NCBI GenBank assembly: GCA_965277275.1
Contig: CBDICG010000001.1
Span: forward strand, 620,001 to 684,000
DNA length: 64,000 nucleotides
Source of the DNA: HLUCCA09 sp965277275
Lineage (GTDB): Bacteria > Pseudomonadota > Alphaproteobacteria > Rhodobacterales > Rhodobacteraceae
Direction: 5' to 3'
The position numbers and the translations under genes were made by a program. This document shows, piece after piece, positions 51,726-61,567 of this stretch (position 1 is the first letter of the stretch; each line of letters begins with the position of its first letter). The notes beneath the pieces were generated by a model. It did not search any database. It saw nothing but the letters and a program-made list of their open reading frames with translations, and was not told where the DNA came from.

Positions 51726-52031
51726 TCGTCTGGTGCCGGACTGGTGTGGGGCGATGACCTCGTGAATGTGCCTGCATCCCGGCCCTTCCGTGCAACTGCG
51801 GCAGGCGCCGAGGGGGTGAGCAGGCCAATACGCTCTTGTCGCGTGGCTGGCGGCTTGGCAGGCTGGGGAAGCCTTCGGCGAGGATATTTCTTGCACAATG
51901 AAACAGCCGGGCCGCGCCAACGGAGCCTGGTCGCATCGGATTATGCGGGCGCCGGGCGCTGAAGGGCTGGCCGGTCTTGGGCGGAAGGGTTCGCGCGGAC
52001 ACGCGCGCGTGCAGCAAGGGAGAAGACGCCG
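51726..52031. repeat. Spacer between the importer operon and hyuA with a dispersed repeat
   Basis: No gene was found in these 306 bases. At 51866-51903 lies a repeat with the core GGATATTT-N3-GCACAATGAA (51882-51902); 18 of 21 core bases match the nirB-nirD repeat at 22298 in reverse orientation. Upstream of the core is GAAGCCTTCGGCGA, a short imperfect hairpin. Confidence 0.6.
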
Positions 52032-54089
52032 ATGAGTTCGCGATATCGCCTGGGGATCGACGTCGGCGGGACCTTTACGGATTTCGTGCTTGCGCGCGCG
52101 GATGGCGCGGGGGGCATTGCCTTTCATAAGGAGCCGAGCGTTCCGGACGATCCCTCCCATGCTGTCGAGGCCGGGGTCCAGGCCCTGATCGCGCGCGAGG
52201 GGATTGCGCCGGACCAGATCGAGCTGGTGGTTCACGGCACAACCCTCGCGCTCAATGCGATCATTCAGCAAAAAGGGGCGCGTGTGGCGCTCGTCGTGTC
52301 GCGGGGCAACCGCGACGTGATGGAGATCGCGCGGGCGCGCATGCCCAATTCCTATGATTTCACCGCCGGGCGGGAAGAGCCGCTCATCCCGCGCGAATCC
52401 GTCTTTGAGGTGGGGGCCAGGGGGCTCTCGGATGGCACCGTGATGGCGGGCGTGGAGCGGGCCGAGATCGCCGATGTAGCTGAGGGGATTGCGCGCGGCG
52501 GGCATGATGCGGTTGCAGTGATGCTGCTCAACTCCTACCGCGACCCGACCCTCGAGGCGGCGATGGCCAAGGCCCTTTCGGACGCGCTGCCCGGGATGCC
52601 GGTTACGCCCTCGGCCGCGATCTGGCCCGAGATGCGCGAGTATGAGCGCGCGCTTGTCACCTGCATGAACAGCTACGTGCATCCGTTGATGGCACGGTAT
52701 TTCGACGGGCTGCAGGCGCGGTTTGCCGAATTGGGGGTAACGGCGCCTGTCTATATCACGGCCAACTCCGCGGGCACGGTCTCGCTGGAGACGGCGCGCG
52801 GAAGACCGGTCGACACCGTGCTGTCTGGCCCGGCATCAGGGGTGCTTGCAGCCACGCGCACCGCGCCGGATCAGCCGTCGCTCATCACCTTCGACATGGG
52901 CGGAACGAGCACGGATATATCGATCACCCGGAACAACGCGCTCGAATTCACCAACGCCACATTGATCGGGGACTATCCCCTGATGTTACCGGTGGTGAAC
53001 GTCTCTGCCATCGGCGCGGGGGGCGGCTCGATCATCTGGGCGGATGCGCAGGGCGTGCTGAAGGCCGGGCCGGAGAGCGCCGGCGCCGATCCAGGGCCGG
53101 TCTGTTACGGGCGCGGTGGAACGAGACCGACGATCACAGATTGCTATCTGACGCTGGGTTATCTCGACCCTGCACGGTTCAACGACGGTCGTATGACACT
53201 CCAGACGGAGGCGGCGGAGGCGGCCCTTGCAGAGGTGGGCGCGCTTGCAGGCCAGGCGGACGCTATCACCACCGCGTCATCGGCGCTGCGGGTGGCGACG
53301 GCGCGCATGGCGACCGAATTGCGCAAGCTGATGGCCGAAAAGGGGCTCGATCCACGCGGGTTCGTGCTTGCGGCCTTCGGGGGGGCCGGGCCGACCCATG
53401 CCAACATGCTCGCCGAGGAAGCGCGCCTTGAGGGCGTGCTCGTGCCGCGCCTGCCCGGAACCTTCTGTGCGCTTGGAGCGATCCTCGCCGACGTACGGCG
53501 GGATTACGTGCGCCAGGCGCGGATCACAACGGATCGGAGCGGCAGCGGCTGGGACGGGATCACCGCCCTTCTCGAGGAGATGGAGACAGAGGCGCTGGCG
53601 TGGATCGGGGCGGAGGGCGATCTGATCGGCACGCACGAACTTCGCCTCACATGCGATATGCGATATCCCGGGCAAGCGTTCGAGTTGCCCATCGATGTAC
53701 CCGCCTACGATCGCAACACGCTCACACCGGGCCACGTGATCGACCTGTTCAACAATGAGCATGAGCGCCTTTACGGCTTCATCGAACCTGACTCCGCGGT
53801 GCAGCTCACCACCCTGCACCTCTCTGTCGTTGGCAAGGTAGAGCAGATCGGGTTGCCGGAAGCCGCGCCAGGCGGTCTGCCGGAGCCGCGCGCGATCCGG
53901 CGGGTGCACCACCAGGACTGGCGCGATGTTCCCGTCTATGACCGGGCCGCGATTGGCAGCAGCGCGACGGTGGACGGCCCGGCCATCGTCGAGCAGCCGG
54001 ACACGACCGTGTTGATCCTGCCCGGCTGGCGCGCCGTGGCGGACCGGCTGGGCAACCTGATGATCCGCCGGATGGAGGGCGCGGCGTGA
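52032..54089 (+). CDS. hyuA: Hydantoinase/oxoprolinase family protein, subunit A (HyuA)
   Basis: A 685-residue protein of the HyuA/N-methylhydantoinase A family. N-terminal actin-like ATPase features are GIDVGGTFTDFVLAR (residues 6-20) and VHGTTLALNAIIQQKGARVALV. Later FDMGGTSTDISITR (near 285) and a conserved GGGSIIW appear, with FVLAAFGGAGPTHANMLAEE near 450. Members use ATP to open cyclic amides such as hydantoins, 5-oxoproline or creatinine-derived rings, or act as carboxylases. It overlaps hyuB by 4 bases. The exact substrate cannot be read from the sequence. Confidence 0.92.
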   Translation: MSSRYRLGIDVGGTFTDFVLARADGAGGIAFHKEPSVPDDPSHAVEAGVQALIAREGIAPDQIELVVHGTTLALNAIIQQKGARVALVVSRGNRDVMEIARARMPNSYDFTAGREEPLIPRESVFEVGARGLSDGTVMAGVERAEIADVAEGIARGGHDAVAVMLLNSYRDPTLEAAMAKALSDALPGMPVTPSAAIWPEMREYERALVTCMNSYVHPLMARYFDGLQARFAELGVTAPVYITANSAGTVSLETARGRPVDTVLSGPASGVLAATRTAPDQPSLITFDMGGTSTDISITRNNALEFTNATLIGDYPLMLPVVNVSAIGAGGGSIIWADAQGVLKAGPESAGADPGPVCYGRGGTRPTITDCYLTLGYLDPARFNDGRMTLQTEAAEAALAEVGALAGQADAITTASSALRVATARMATELRKLMAEKGLDPRGFVLAAFGGAGPTHANMLAEEARLEGVLVPRLPGTFCALGAILADVRRDYVRQARITTDRSGSGWDGITALLEEMETEALAWIGAEGDLIGTHELRLTCDMRYPGQAFELPIDVPAYDRNTLTPGHVIDLFNNEHERLYGFIEPDSAVQLTTLHLSVVGKVEQIGLPEAAPGGLPEPRAIRRVHHQDWRDVPVYDRAAIGSSATVDGPAIVEQPDTTVLILPGWRAVADRLGNLMIRRMEGAA

Positions 54090-56077
54090 GCGCTTTCGAT
54101 CCGGTCCTGCTCGAGATCCTGCAGACCCAGATGCAGGCCGCCACCGAGGAAATGGCGATCACGCTCGCGCGGACGGCACGCTCCACCTACGTCAAGGATG
54201 CCGCCGACTTCGCGACTGCGCTGGCCAATACCGACGGCAAGTTCTTTGCCTATCCTGCATCGATGGGGGTTTCGGGGTTCCTCGATCTGGATTGCGGCGT
54301 TGCGATCCGGGCGATTCCGGATCTGGAACCGGGCGATGTGATCATCACCAATCATCCCTATCTCAGTGGCGGGCTTTCAACGCACATGCCCGACCTGCAG
54401 CTCATCAAGCCGTACTTTCACGAGGGCCGGATCATCTGCTTTGGATGGGATTTCATTCATTCCGCGGATATCGGCGGCGGCGTCCCCTCTTCGATCTCGC
54501 CACGCTTCACCGAGCTGTTTCAGGAGGGCCTTCAGATCCCGCCGATCAAGCTGGTCAAGCGGGGGGAGATGAACCGGGACTTCGAAGCGATCTACCGGGC
54601 GAATTGCCGGGTGCCGGACCTGAACATGGGTGACATCAAGGCGATGCTGGCCGCGCTCACGGTTGGCGAGCGGCGGGTGGCGGATCTGATTGCGCGGCAC
54701 GGGGCGGAGGTGTTCACCGAGGCGCAGGCGGCGACCGTGACCTACGCAAGCGAAAAGGCACGGGCCGTGCAGCGCCGCATTCCGGACGGAAAATACGCCT
54801 TCTGGGATTACATGGACGACGATTACGCGACGTCGATCCCCATTCGTATCCGCTGCGAGATGACTGTCCGCGACGGGCATGTGCACCTTGATTTCACCGG
54901 TTCGGACCCGCAGGTCATCGCGGCCTACAACGTGCCCACGGGCGGGATCCGTCACCCGTGGCTGACGCTCAAGCTGATGCATCTGATCGGCAGCTACGAT
55001 CCGACCGCCCCGCTGAACTACGGGCTCTTCGAGAACATCAGCGTGCATGTTCCCAAGGGCACCGTGCTCAATCCGGAGTTTCCGGCGGCTGTCGGGGTGC
55101 GCCACGCGACCGCGATCCGGATCAACGACGCCGTGGTGGGGGCGATTGCGACCGCCCTGCCCGGGCTGATCCCCGCCCCGTCCGGCGGGACCGTCGTGCC
55201 GACTGTCATCGCAGAGCAGGACCCCGAGACCGGCAGCCGTTCGGTCGTCGTGATCCAGTCTCTCGTCGGCGGAACGGGGGCGCGGCAGGGTGGCGACGGC
55301 GTCGACGGGCGGGATTCGGGGCTCGCGAACCTCTACAACACGCCGCTCGAGCGGTCCGAAGCGGATACCGGCGTCGTTATCGAAACCTACGGATTGCGCC
55401 CGGATTCGGGCGGAGCCGGGCAATGGCGCGGTGGGACGGGCCTGGAGATGCGCGTATTCATCAAGAGCGCCGGAACGGCTGTGCTGGGCCGGGGGCTGGA
55501 GCGCTTCGTTTTCCGCCCCTGGGGCGTTGCGGGCGGCGCGCCTGGCGCCGTCTGCCGCGTGATCCTGAACCACGGTCTGCCGGGAGAGCGCGATCTGGGC
55601 AAGCTCGACATGTATGTTGCCGAAGCGGGGGATCGCGTCACGATCCTCACTGCGGGCGGCGGCGGGTTCGGCGATCCGTTCGCGCGGGCGGCCTCGGCTG
55701 TGCTGCGCGACGTCGTTGCCGGGTTCGTCTCGGTCGAGGCCGCAGGACGCGACTACGGCGTCGTGATCCGGGCCGGTGCTGTCGATACGGCGGCGACGCA
55801 AGAGCGGCGTGCCCTCCGTCCGGATCGCCCGGCCTTCGATTTCGGGCCGGAGCGCGCGGCGTGGGAGCGGGTCTTCGATGACAAAACCCTGTGCGCTCTC
55901 TCCGAAACATTGCTTAAGCTTCCGGCGACCATTCGCGCCCAGACCCGCCGCGCCCTCATCGAAGAGGCTGTTCCGGGCCTTTCGAACGTCGCGCAGGATG
56001 GGCTGCCGGCGATCATGTCCGATCCCGGCGCGATCCGGGCGCGGCTTGATGCGGCGGTGAAGGCACTGTCGATCTGA
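54086..56077 (+). CDS. hyuB: Hydantoinase/oxoprolinase family protein, subunit B (HyuB)
   Basis: A 663-residue HyuB-family partner of the preceding HyuA. Hallmarks are RTARSTYVKDAADFATAL near the N-terminus, DVIITNHPYLSGGLSTHMPDLQLI (about residues 83-107), GWDFIHSADIGG, YNVPTGGIRHPWLTLK and EFPAAVGVRHATAIRIND. ETYGLRPDSGGAGQWRGGTG and TAGGGGFGDPF follow. HyuA and HyuB form a heteromeric ATP-dependent ring-opening enzyme. No transporter is co-transcribed; the nearest is the importer upstream beyond the terminator. Confidence 0.92.
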   Translation: MSAFDPVLLEILQTQMQAATEEMAITLARTARSTYVKDAADFATALANTDGKFFAYPASMGVSGFLDLDCGVAIRAIPDLEPGDVIITNHPYLSGGLSTHMPDLQLIKPYFHEGRIICFGWDFIHSADIGGGVPSSISPRFTELFQEGLQIPPIKLVKRGEMNRDFEAIYRANCRVPDLNMGDIKAMLAALTVGERRVADLIARHGAEVFTEAQAATVTYASEKARAVQRRIPDGKYAFWDYMDDDYATSIPIRIRCEMTVRDGHVHLDFTGSDPQVIAAYNVPTGGIRHPWLTLKLMHLIGSYDPTAPLNYGLFENISVHVPKGTVLNPEFPAAVGVRHATAIRINDAVVGAIATALPGLIPAPSGGTVVPTVIAEQDPETGSRSVVVIQSLVGGTGARQGGDGVDGRDSGLANLYNTPLERSEADTGVVIETYGLRPDSGGAGQWRGGTGLEMRVFIKSAGTAVLGRGLERFVFRPWGVAGGAPGAVCRVILNHGLPGERDLGKLDMYVAEAGDRVTILTAGGGGFGDPFARAASAVLRDVVAGFVSVEAAGRDYGVVIRAGAVDTAATQERRALRPDRPAFDFGPERAAWERVFDDKTLCALSETLLKLPATIRAQTRRALIEEAVPGLSNVAQDGLPAIMSDPGAIRARLDAAVKALSI

Positions 56078-56173
56078 GGCTCGTGCCCCTAGCTGCGGAA
56101 ACGCCCAGGTCCTGAGCCCCGGAATGCCCAGACGTGAGCCGGGCGGCCGGACGTCGCGCCCGGTGAGACTGCC

Positions 56174-56911
56174 TCACCGACCGCCGTCAACCGAGAGCAC
56201 TTGCCCGGTGATCCATCCGGCATGCTCGGAGCACAGAAAGAGCACGGCAGACGCGATATCCTCTGGCAGGCCAAGGCGCCGCATGGCGATCCCTTCGACG
56301 AGCTTGCCCTGCCCCGCCTCCCCCAGCGCCTCCCACTGGCGCTCGGTTGTCGGGTTGGAGCGCACGAACCCCGGCGCCACGGAATTGACCGTGATACCGA
56401 ACTGCCCGAGCTCATGCCCGAGCTGGCGCACAAGGCCGATCTGGCCCGCCTTGGCGCTGGCGTAAGCCTGGATGCCCGTGAGGCTCACATCGAGGCCCGC
56501 ACGACTGGAGATCGTGACGATCCTGCCCCATCCGGCAGCCTTCATCCCCGTCGCGACCGCGCGCGCGACGTAGAAGGCCGCTGTCTGGTTGACCGCAACG
56601 ATGCTCTCCCAGTCCTCTGGCGTGATCTCCTCGACAGGGCGCCCGACCTGCCCCCGCACACCACCGGCGACATGAACGGCGAGGTCGAACCCGCCGGCCC
56701 GCGCAACGAGCCGCTCCAGGGCCTGTGCATCGGTGACGTCGAGCGGCGCCGTGCTGACATCCGTCTCGTCAAGCGCTTCAAGAGACGCCGGATCGATGTC
56801 GATGCCCGTCACGTCAGCGCCGGCATCAAGCAAAGCTCGCGCGATCGCCTGACCGAGGCCCTGCCCTGCCCCGGTCACAAGCGCGCGCCGTCCTGTCAGA
56901 TCGAGTTTCAT
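56174..56911 (-). CDS. Short-chain dehydrogenase/reductase
   Basis: A 245-residue classical SDR. The cofactor motif TGAGQGLG is at residues 13-20, an Asp (GIDID) after beta2 suggests NAD(H) preference, and the catalytic Ser is in IVTISSRAG. Tyr and Lys are in YASAKAG (Y-x3-K). The C-terminus AGWITGQVLSVDGG is typical. It overlaps the PanE-like gene by 4 bases and forms an operon with it and the creatininase (transcribed leftward). The substrate is probably a hydroxy acid or sugar derivative; not determined. Confidence 0.92.
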   Translation of the reverse strand: MKLDLTGRRALVTGAGQGLGQAIARALLDAGADVTGIDIDPASLEALDETDVSTAPLDVTDAQALERLVARAGGFDLAVHVAGGVRGQVGRPVEEITPEDWESIVAVNQTAAFYVARAVATGMKAAGWGRIVTISSRAGLDVSLTGIQAYASAKAGQIGLVRQLGHELGQFGITVNSVAPGFVRSNPTTERQWEALGEAGQGKLVEGIAMRRLGLPEDIASAVLFLCSEHAGWITGQVLSVDGGR

Positions 56912-57948
56912 GCGTTTGCCCCTCCGTCAAATGCCGCATCCAACGCGTCGAGCGTTTCCCACGCGAGCGGGCGCCGCCCTGCTTCGATGTCCTGGATCAG
57001 CTCTACGAGCTTTCGCGTCAGCGGCATGGCGTGCCCTTGCTCCGCCCCGATCGCGATGGGTCTCGTGAGCTGCGGGTCGACCTCTGTCTTGCGCTTGCGG
57101 ACCGCAAGATCGCGCCAGATCCCCGAATGCGTTTTTGCAGACGTCCGGTTGTGCGCAACCATGGCGTCAAAGGATGCGGCGGTCTCTTCCGGCGCCGCTC
57201 CGGATCTGAACGCCGCGGGGGTGTAGCCGTTGAACCCCTTGGGATCGACACCCTGGGCATCCGCAAGATCCGTAAGCTCCCGCGCGAGGGCCGTGAGCAT
57301 GGGCCGGTAGGCCGGCTGCTCCAGCACATCGGCGATGCTGTCGTCGGTCAACGCGGTGGCGAACAGCAAGGCGCCGTAGCCGAGCTTGCCCCAGAGATAG
57401 CCCCAGATCTCGGGGGTCATGATCGCGTTGGGCTCGAATATGGAAAGCAGCCTGTGGGTCTCACGGAGCCGATCTGTCTCGCGGCCATCGAGCTCGCCCA
57501 CGACGACGGCAGCCCGCCCCCCGAAAAGAACGCGCCCGGGCCCGAGGTAGTCGGAGCCGAAATTGACGAACGCGCCCAGTGTGTTCTCGGCGCCGAGCAC
57601 CTCTCCGATCGTGATCTCGTTGAGCCCGTTCTGGAGAGACAGAACATGCCCGCCCGGCGCAAGGTGCGGTGCGAGCTGGCGGGCCGCAGCTTCGGTGTGC
57701 TGGGCCTTCGTGCAGAGCCAGATCGCCGGGACGGTTCCGCCAAGATCCTGTGGCGTGACGGCCGTCGCAGGGACGGTGAAGGCCTCGATCGGCCCTTCGA
57801 TGGCCAACCCGTTGGTGTTCAGCGCCGCCACATGGTCAGCCGCCTGGTCGACGAAGAGTACATCCGCACCGGCGCGAATGAGATACGCCCCGACCGTTCC
57901 GCCGATGGCCCCCGCGCCCCAGATCACGATTGGCGCCGTCACGACCAC
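56908..57948 (-). CDS. Ketopantoate reductase-like dehydrogenase (PanE/ApbA family)
   Basis: A 346-residue protein with the family's Rossmann start IVIWGAGAIGGTVGAYLIRAG. The catalytic-type Lys in LCTKAQHTE, LQNGLNE (Asn) and a helical C-domain with WGYLWGKLGYGALLFATALT (Lys) follow, with a late MPLTRKLVELIQDIEAG. PanE reduces 2-oxo acids of the ketopantoate type with NADPH. In a catabolic cluster this paralogue more likely acts on another 2-oxo/2-hydroxy acid. It overlaps the creatininase-like gene by 10 bases. Confidence 0.88.
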   Translation of the reverse strand: MVVTAPIVIWGAGAIGGTVGAYLIRAGADVLFVDQAADHVAALNTNGLAIEGPIEAFTVPATAVTPQDLGGTVPAIWLCTKAQHTEAAARQLAPHLAPGGHVLSLQNGLNEITIGEVLGAENTLGAFVNFGSDYLGPGRVLFGGRAAVVVGELDGRETDRLRETHRLLSIFEPNAIMTPEIWGYLWGKLGYGALLFATALTDDSIADVLEQPAYRPMLTALARELTDLADAQGVDPKGFNGYTPAAFRSGAAPEETAASFDAMVAHNRTSAKTHSGIWRDLAVRKRKTEVDPQLTRPIAIGAEQGHAMPLTRKLVELIQDIEAGRRPLAWETLDALDAAFDGGANA

Positions 57949-58640
57949 GGCCCCTCAAGCACTGCCCGCGTTTCGGTCACCGCAACATCCCAGAGCTCCT
58001 GCATCACGTCGTCGGACTTCTGGTACACGCCGCCAAAAACCCCGTCGCCAATAAGCTCGCGCACGGCAGCAGGGCCGAGCACCCGCATACGATCAAAGTC
58101 CACCATCGGCTTTTGCTCGTTGGGCATCGCAACGTCCTGCAGCCGCGTCCATGCGAAATTCTCCATCCATGAGGCATGGCTCGCAACGGGATCGATCTCT
58201 TGCACCTTTTCATGGGCCCGGGGAGCCTTCCACCAACTGTGGAATTTCACGGCCATGTCGGGATGATCGCGGATCATATCGAGCGCCGTGGATTCGGCGG
58301 GAGCGTTTCCACCGTGGCCGTTGACGATGAGGACCCTGCGAAACCCTGAGTCGCGCAGGCTTTCCAGGATATCGCGCACGACGGCGAGCAGGGTTTCGAC
58401 ACGCAGCGACACCGTTCCGGGATAGGCGACGAAATACGGGCAAAGGCCGTAGTTCATCGGGGGAAACACCGGGATACCCAAAGGCTCTGCTGCATCGATC
58501 GAAATCTTCTCAGCGAGGATCGAGTCGACGGACAGGCTCAGCGGGCCGTGTTGCTCGGTCGATCCAAGGGGCAGGATGCATCTGTCATCCGTTTCGAGAT
58601 ACGTTTCGATCTGGCGCCAATGAGCGCGTGCGATCTGCAT
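57939..58640 (-). CDS. Creatininase-family amidohydrolase
   Basis: A 233-residue protein from ATG 58640, chosen over upstream starts because GGAGGG lies 8 bases before it. Metal-binding residues of the creatininase fold are visible: Glu and His in LGSTEQHGPL, Asp in SVDSILAE and His in VNGHGGN. The family includes creatinine amidohydrolase, MftE-like peptidases and FAPy/archaeosine-pathway hydrolases acting on cyclic or formyl amides. First gene of the leftward operon with PanE-like and SDR genes. Proximity to HyuAB suggests a shared cyclic-amide pathway (inference). Confidence 0.9.
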   Translation of the reverse strand: MQIARAHWRQIETYLETDDRCILPLGSTEQHGPLSLSVDSILAEKISIDAAEPLGIPVFPPMNYGLCPYFVAYPGTVSLRVETLLAVVRDILESLRDSGFRRVLIVNGHGGNAPAESTALDMIRDHPDMAVKFHSWWKAPRAHEKVQEIDPVASHASWMENFAWTRLQDVAMPNEQKPMVDFDRMRVLGPAAVRELIGDGVFGGVYQKSDDVMQELWDVAVTETRAVLEGPWS

Positions 58641-58775
58641 GGGAGCTGCCCTCCTGCAAGGCGTCTTCTTTCGCGCAGCCTGCACAGAACGCACTGGATT
58701 GGCGATGCCAAAGTGCGCGACGGTACGGTCCAGAGCGGTCATGGCCGTCCGGTTGCACAAACGGGGAGCACAACA

Positions 58776-59759
58776 ATGGCATTACTGGTGATCGGCGGCG
58801 GCGGTTTTGTCGGCCTCAACATCGTCGAGCACGCGCTTTCCGAAGGGACGGATGTCACCTTGTTCGACATCGCGCCCCCTCCCGATCTGGCGCTGTCCGC
58901 CCTCGAAGCGCTTCCCGGTCGGCTGACCGTGGTGATCGGGGATGTCTCTGCGCCGGGCGCGGTCGCTGACGCGATCACCGACACAACGGACACGATGGTC
59001 TACGGCGCCGCCGTAACTGCCGGGCTGGAGCGCGACCGGGTTGCCCCCGAAACAACGCTCGCTGTCAATCTTGACGGCTTTCTCCTTGCGCTGCGCGCCG
59101 CGCATGAGAGCGGCGTGCGCCGTGTGATCAATCTCAGCAGTGCCGGGGCCTACGGCGCGGCGGCTTTCCACGGCTCGGGTGTGCTGCGGGAGGACGACAC
59201 CGTGGATCCGCAGTCCATCTACAGCATCAGCAAATTCGCCTCCGAGCGTGTGGCCACGCGGATGGCGGAGGTCTGGGGGCTCGATGTCATCAGCGTCCGG
59301 CTTTCCGGCGTGTTCGGCAAATGGGAGCGGCGCACCGGCGTGCGCGACACCCCCAGCCCACAGTACCAGATCCTCGAGGCATTGCAGGCGGGAACACCCG
59401 CTCTCGTCGAGCGCATGGATGCACGCGACTGGATCTACGCGCCCGACGTCGCGAGGATCGTTGCCGCGCTCCTTGCGGCGCCGACGCTCGATCACAGGCT
59501 CTACAACGTCTCCACCGGCGCGACCTGGTCGGTCCTGGCATGGGGCGAGGCGATGGCACGCCACTTCCCGCAAGGACAATGCCGCCTCGCCGCCGCGTCC
59601 GAGACGCCGAATGTCGCGCTCCACGCCAAGCAAGACCGCCGTGCCCTCGCCATTGACCGGCTCAGGTCAGAGATCGGCGAGCCCAACTGCTCCGACCTTG
59701 AGCAATCGGTCAAGAATTATGCGGAATGGAGCCGATTTACCGGGGATGGTTACAGATAA
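58776..59759 (+). CDS. NAD-dependent epimerase/dehydratase
   Basis: A 327-residue extended SDR from ATG 58776. The cofactor motif is GGGGFVGLNIVEHAL and Asp in LFDIA. VYGAAVT marks the third strand, INLSSAGAYG holds the catalytic Ser, and YSISKFASE holds Tyr and Lys (Y-x3-K). DWIYAPDVARI and LYNVSTG are typical of the sugar-nucleotide epimerase family. Family members also dehydrogenate uronates or lactones. It diverges from the creatininase operon across 135 bases and begins a rightward set of genes to the window end. Confidence 0.9.
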   Translation: MALLVIGGGGFVGLNIVEHALSEGTDVTLFDIAPPPDLALSALEALPGRLTVVIGDVSAPGAVADAITDTTDTMVYGAAVTAGLERDRVAPETTLAVNLDGFLLALRAAHESGVRRVINLSSAGAYGAAAFHGSGVLREDDTVDPQSIYSISKFASERVATRMAEVWGLDVISVRLSGVFGKWERRTGVRDTPSPQYQILEALQAGTPALVERMDARDWIYAPDVARIVAALLAAPTLDHRLYNVSTGATWSVLAWGEAMARHFPQGQCRLAAASETPNVALHAKQDRRALAIDRLRSEIGEPNCSDLEQSVKNYAEWSRFTGDGYR

Positions 59760-59968
59760 GTGTTGCGAGATCCGGTTTGCTTGTCGACCATTGGGGTGTC
59801 GCGGGGGGATGTCTTTGTCCGTGTTGGGGGATGACGCCACCCAGACCGCAGTCCGGCTTTTTCGATCTGTGGCCGGAGGATACGGGGCCTGGTGCAAAAG
59901 ACCGGGTGCCCACTGCCAATAAGCGTCGGCCGTAAGCCGCCGTTGAATCCGATGGGGAGACTTCGCTA

Positions 59969-61549
59969 ATGAACTTGTTCCAATCCCGCAAACCCTTGCT
60001 CGCGGCCCTTGTGGCAACGACAGCGCTTGCCGGACCCGCCGTGTCAGAGGAACTGACAATCGGTGTCCGATCCGGCGCGGAAACCATGGATCCACACTTC
60101 TCCGCAATCGGGATCAACGTCTCGGCGATGAAGAATGTCTACGACACCCTCACCGCGCGGGATAACAACCTGCAGCTCCAGCCCGGCCTTGCTGTCAGCT
60201 GGGAGCCGGTGGACGAGCTGACCTGGCGGTTCAAACTGCGTGAAGGGGTCACGTTCCACGATGGCTCGACGCTCGATGCCGCCGATGTGGTCCATTCGGT
60301 GAACCGCATTCCGATGGCGGCTGGCCCGGATGGCGGCCTAGTCACCTACACGCGGCGCATCGTCGAGGCGACCGCCATCGATGACCTGACGGTCGAGTTC
60401 AAGACGGACACCCCAGCAGCAACGTTGCCGCTGGATCTCACACGCCTCTTCGTCATCCCCTCCGAAGTACCGCTCGATGCGCCAGTGTCGGAGTTCAACT
60501 CCGGCGCCGCCGCGATCGGGACCGGCCCCTACAAGCTGGAGAGCTGGACAGCCAAGGCCGACATGGTTGTCGTTCCGAACGAGAATTACTGGGGCGAGAC
60601 ACCGCCGTGGGACAAGGTCACGTTCTCAGAGATTTCCAACGACTCCGCGCGCGTCGCGGCACTGCTGTCGGATCGGGTGGACCTGATCAACTACGCGCCT
60701 CCGACGGATGTCGCCCGCATCCGCAGCGAAGACGGTTTGGAAGTCTTTTCAGGACCTTCCGTTTACATCTTCATGCTGTTCCCGGATTACAGCGACAATT
60801 CTCCGCTGGTTCGTGCCAAGGACGGCAGCGCGCTCGACGCGAACCCGTTCCAGGATATCCGCGTCCGTCAGGCGCTGTCCCTCGGTATCAACCGCGAAGC
60901 CATCGCAAGCCGCGTGATGGAAGATCTCGCCACGCCGGCCTCACAGATCATTACCGAGGGCTTCTTCGGCTGGTCGCCCACCTCCGCGGAGTTGAGCTAC
61001 GATCTCGAAGCGGCGCAGGCGCTGCTCGCGGATGCGGGTTACCCCGATGGCTTTGCCGTCGATCTGCACTGCACCTCCGACCGCTTGCCAATGGATGGGG
61101 ACATCTGCGCGGCGCTCGGGCCGATGCTCGCCCGGATCGGGATCGAGGCAAGCGTCAACGCAACGCCAAGGGCCGTCTACTTCCCCGCGCAGTCGGGCCG
61201 GGAGTATTCGCTCATGATGAACGGTTGGGGCTCGCTTACGGGTGAGGCATCCTACATCCTGTCGTCGATGGTCCACACCAAGGAAGATGAAGGATCCTTC
61301 GGCGTCTTCAATCACTTCAGCTACTCCAACGCGGAGATCGACAGCCTTGTTCAGGAAGCGCTCGGCACCATTGACGAGGACAAGCGCAAGGGCCTTCTGG
61401 AACAGGCCATGGCCATCACGATGGAAGATCTGATGGCGATCCCGATCGTGAACCTGTCCGCGATCTGGGCCGGCGATTCCGAAAAGCTGACCTATCTGCC
61501 CCGCGCCGATGAGGATACGATTGCCGTCAATGCGATCCCGGTCGAGTAG
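59969..61549 (+). CDS. ABC transporter substrate-binding protein, family 5 (peptide/opine/nickel type)
   Basis: A 526-residue exported protein with a signal peptide (MNLFQSRKPLLAALVATTAL-AGPAVS). Family-5 features: ETMDPHFSAIGINVSAMKNVYDTL, GLAVSWEPVDELTWRFKLREGVTFHDGSTLDAADVVHSV and GTGPYKLESW, then ALSLGINREAIASRVM and the C-terminal PIVNLSAIWA. Such proteins bind di/oligopeptides, opines, sugars or amines. No DppB/C/D/F-type permease or ATPase follows in the window, so it is either an orphan or its partners lie elsewhere. It is preceded by a 209-base spacer with no recognised element. Confidence 0.9.
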   Translation: MNLFQSRKPLLAALVATTALAGPAVSEELTIGVRSGAETMDPHFSAIGINVSAMKNVYDTLTARDNNLQLQPGLAVSWEPVDELTWRFKLREGVTFHDGSTLDAADVVHSVNRIPMAAGPDGGLVTYTRRIVEATAIDDLTVEFKTDTPAATLPLDLTRLFVIPSEVPLDAPVSEFNSGAAAIGTGPYKLESWTAKADMVVVPNENYWGETPPWDKVTFSEISNDSARVAALLSDRVDLINYAPPTDVARIRSEDGLEVFSGPSVYIFMLFPDYSDNSPLVRAKDGSALDANPFQDIRVRQALSLGINREAIASRVMEDLATPASQIITEGFFGWSPTSAELSYDLEAAQALLADAGYPDGFAVDLHCTSDRLPMDGDICAALGPMLARIGIEASVNATPRAVYFPAQSGREYSLMMNGWGSLTGEASYILSSMVHTKEDEGSFGVFNHFSYSNAEIDSLVQEALGTIDEDKRKGLLEQAMAITMEDLMAIPIVNLSAIWAGDSEKLTYLPRADEDTIAVNAIPVE

Positions 61550-61567
61550 GCTGCACACTAACAATCA

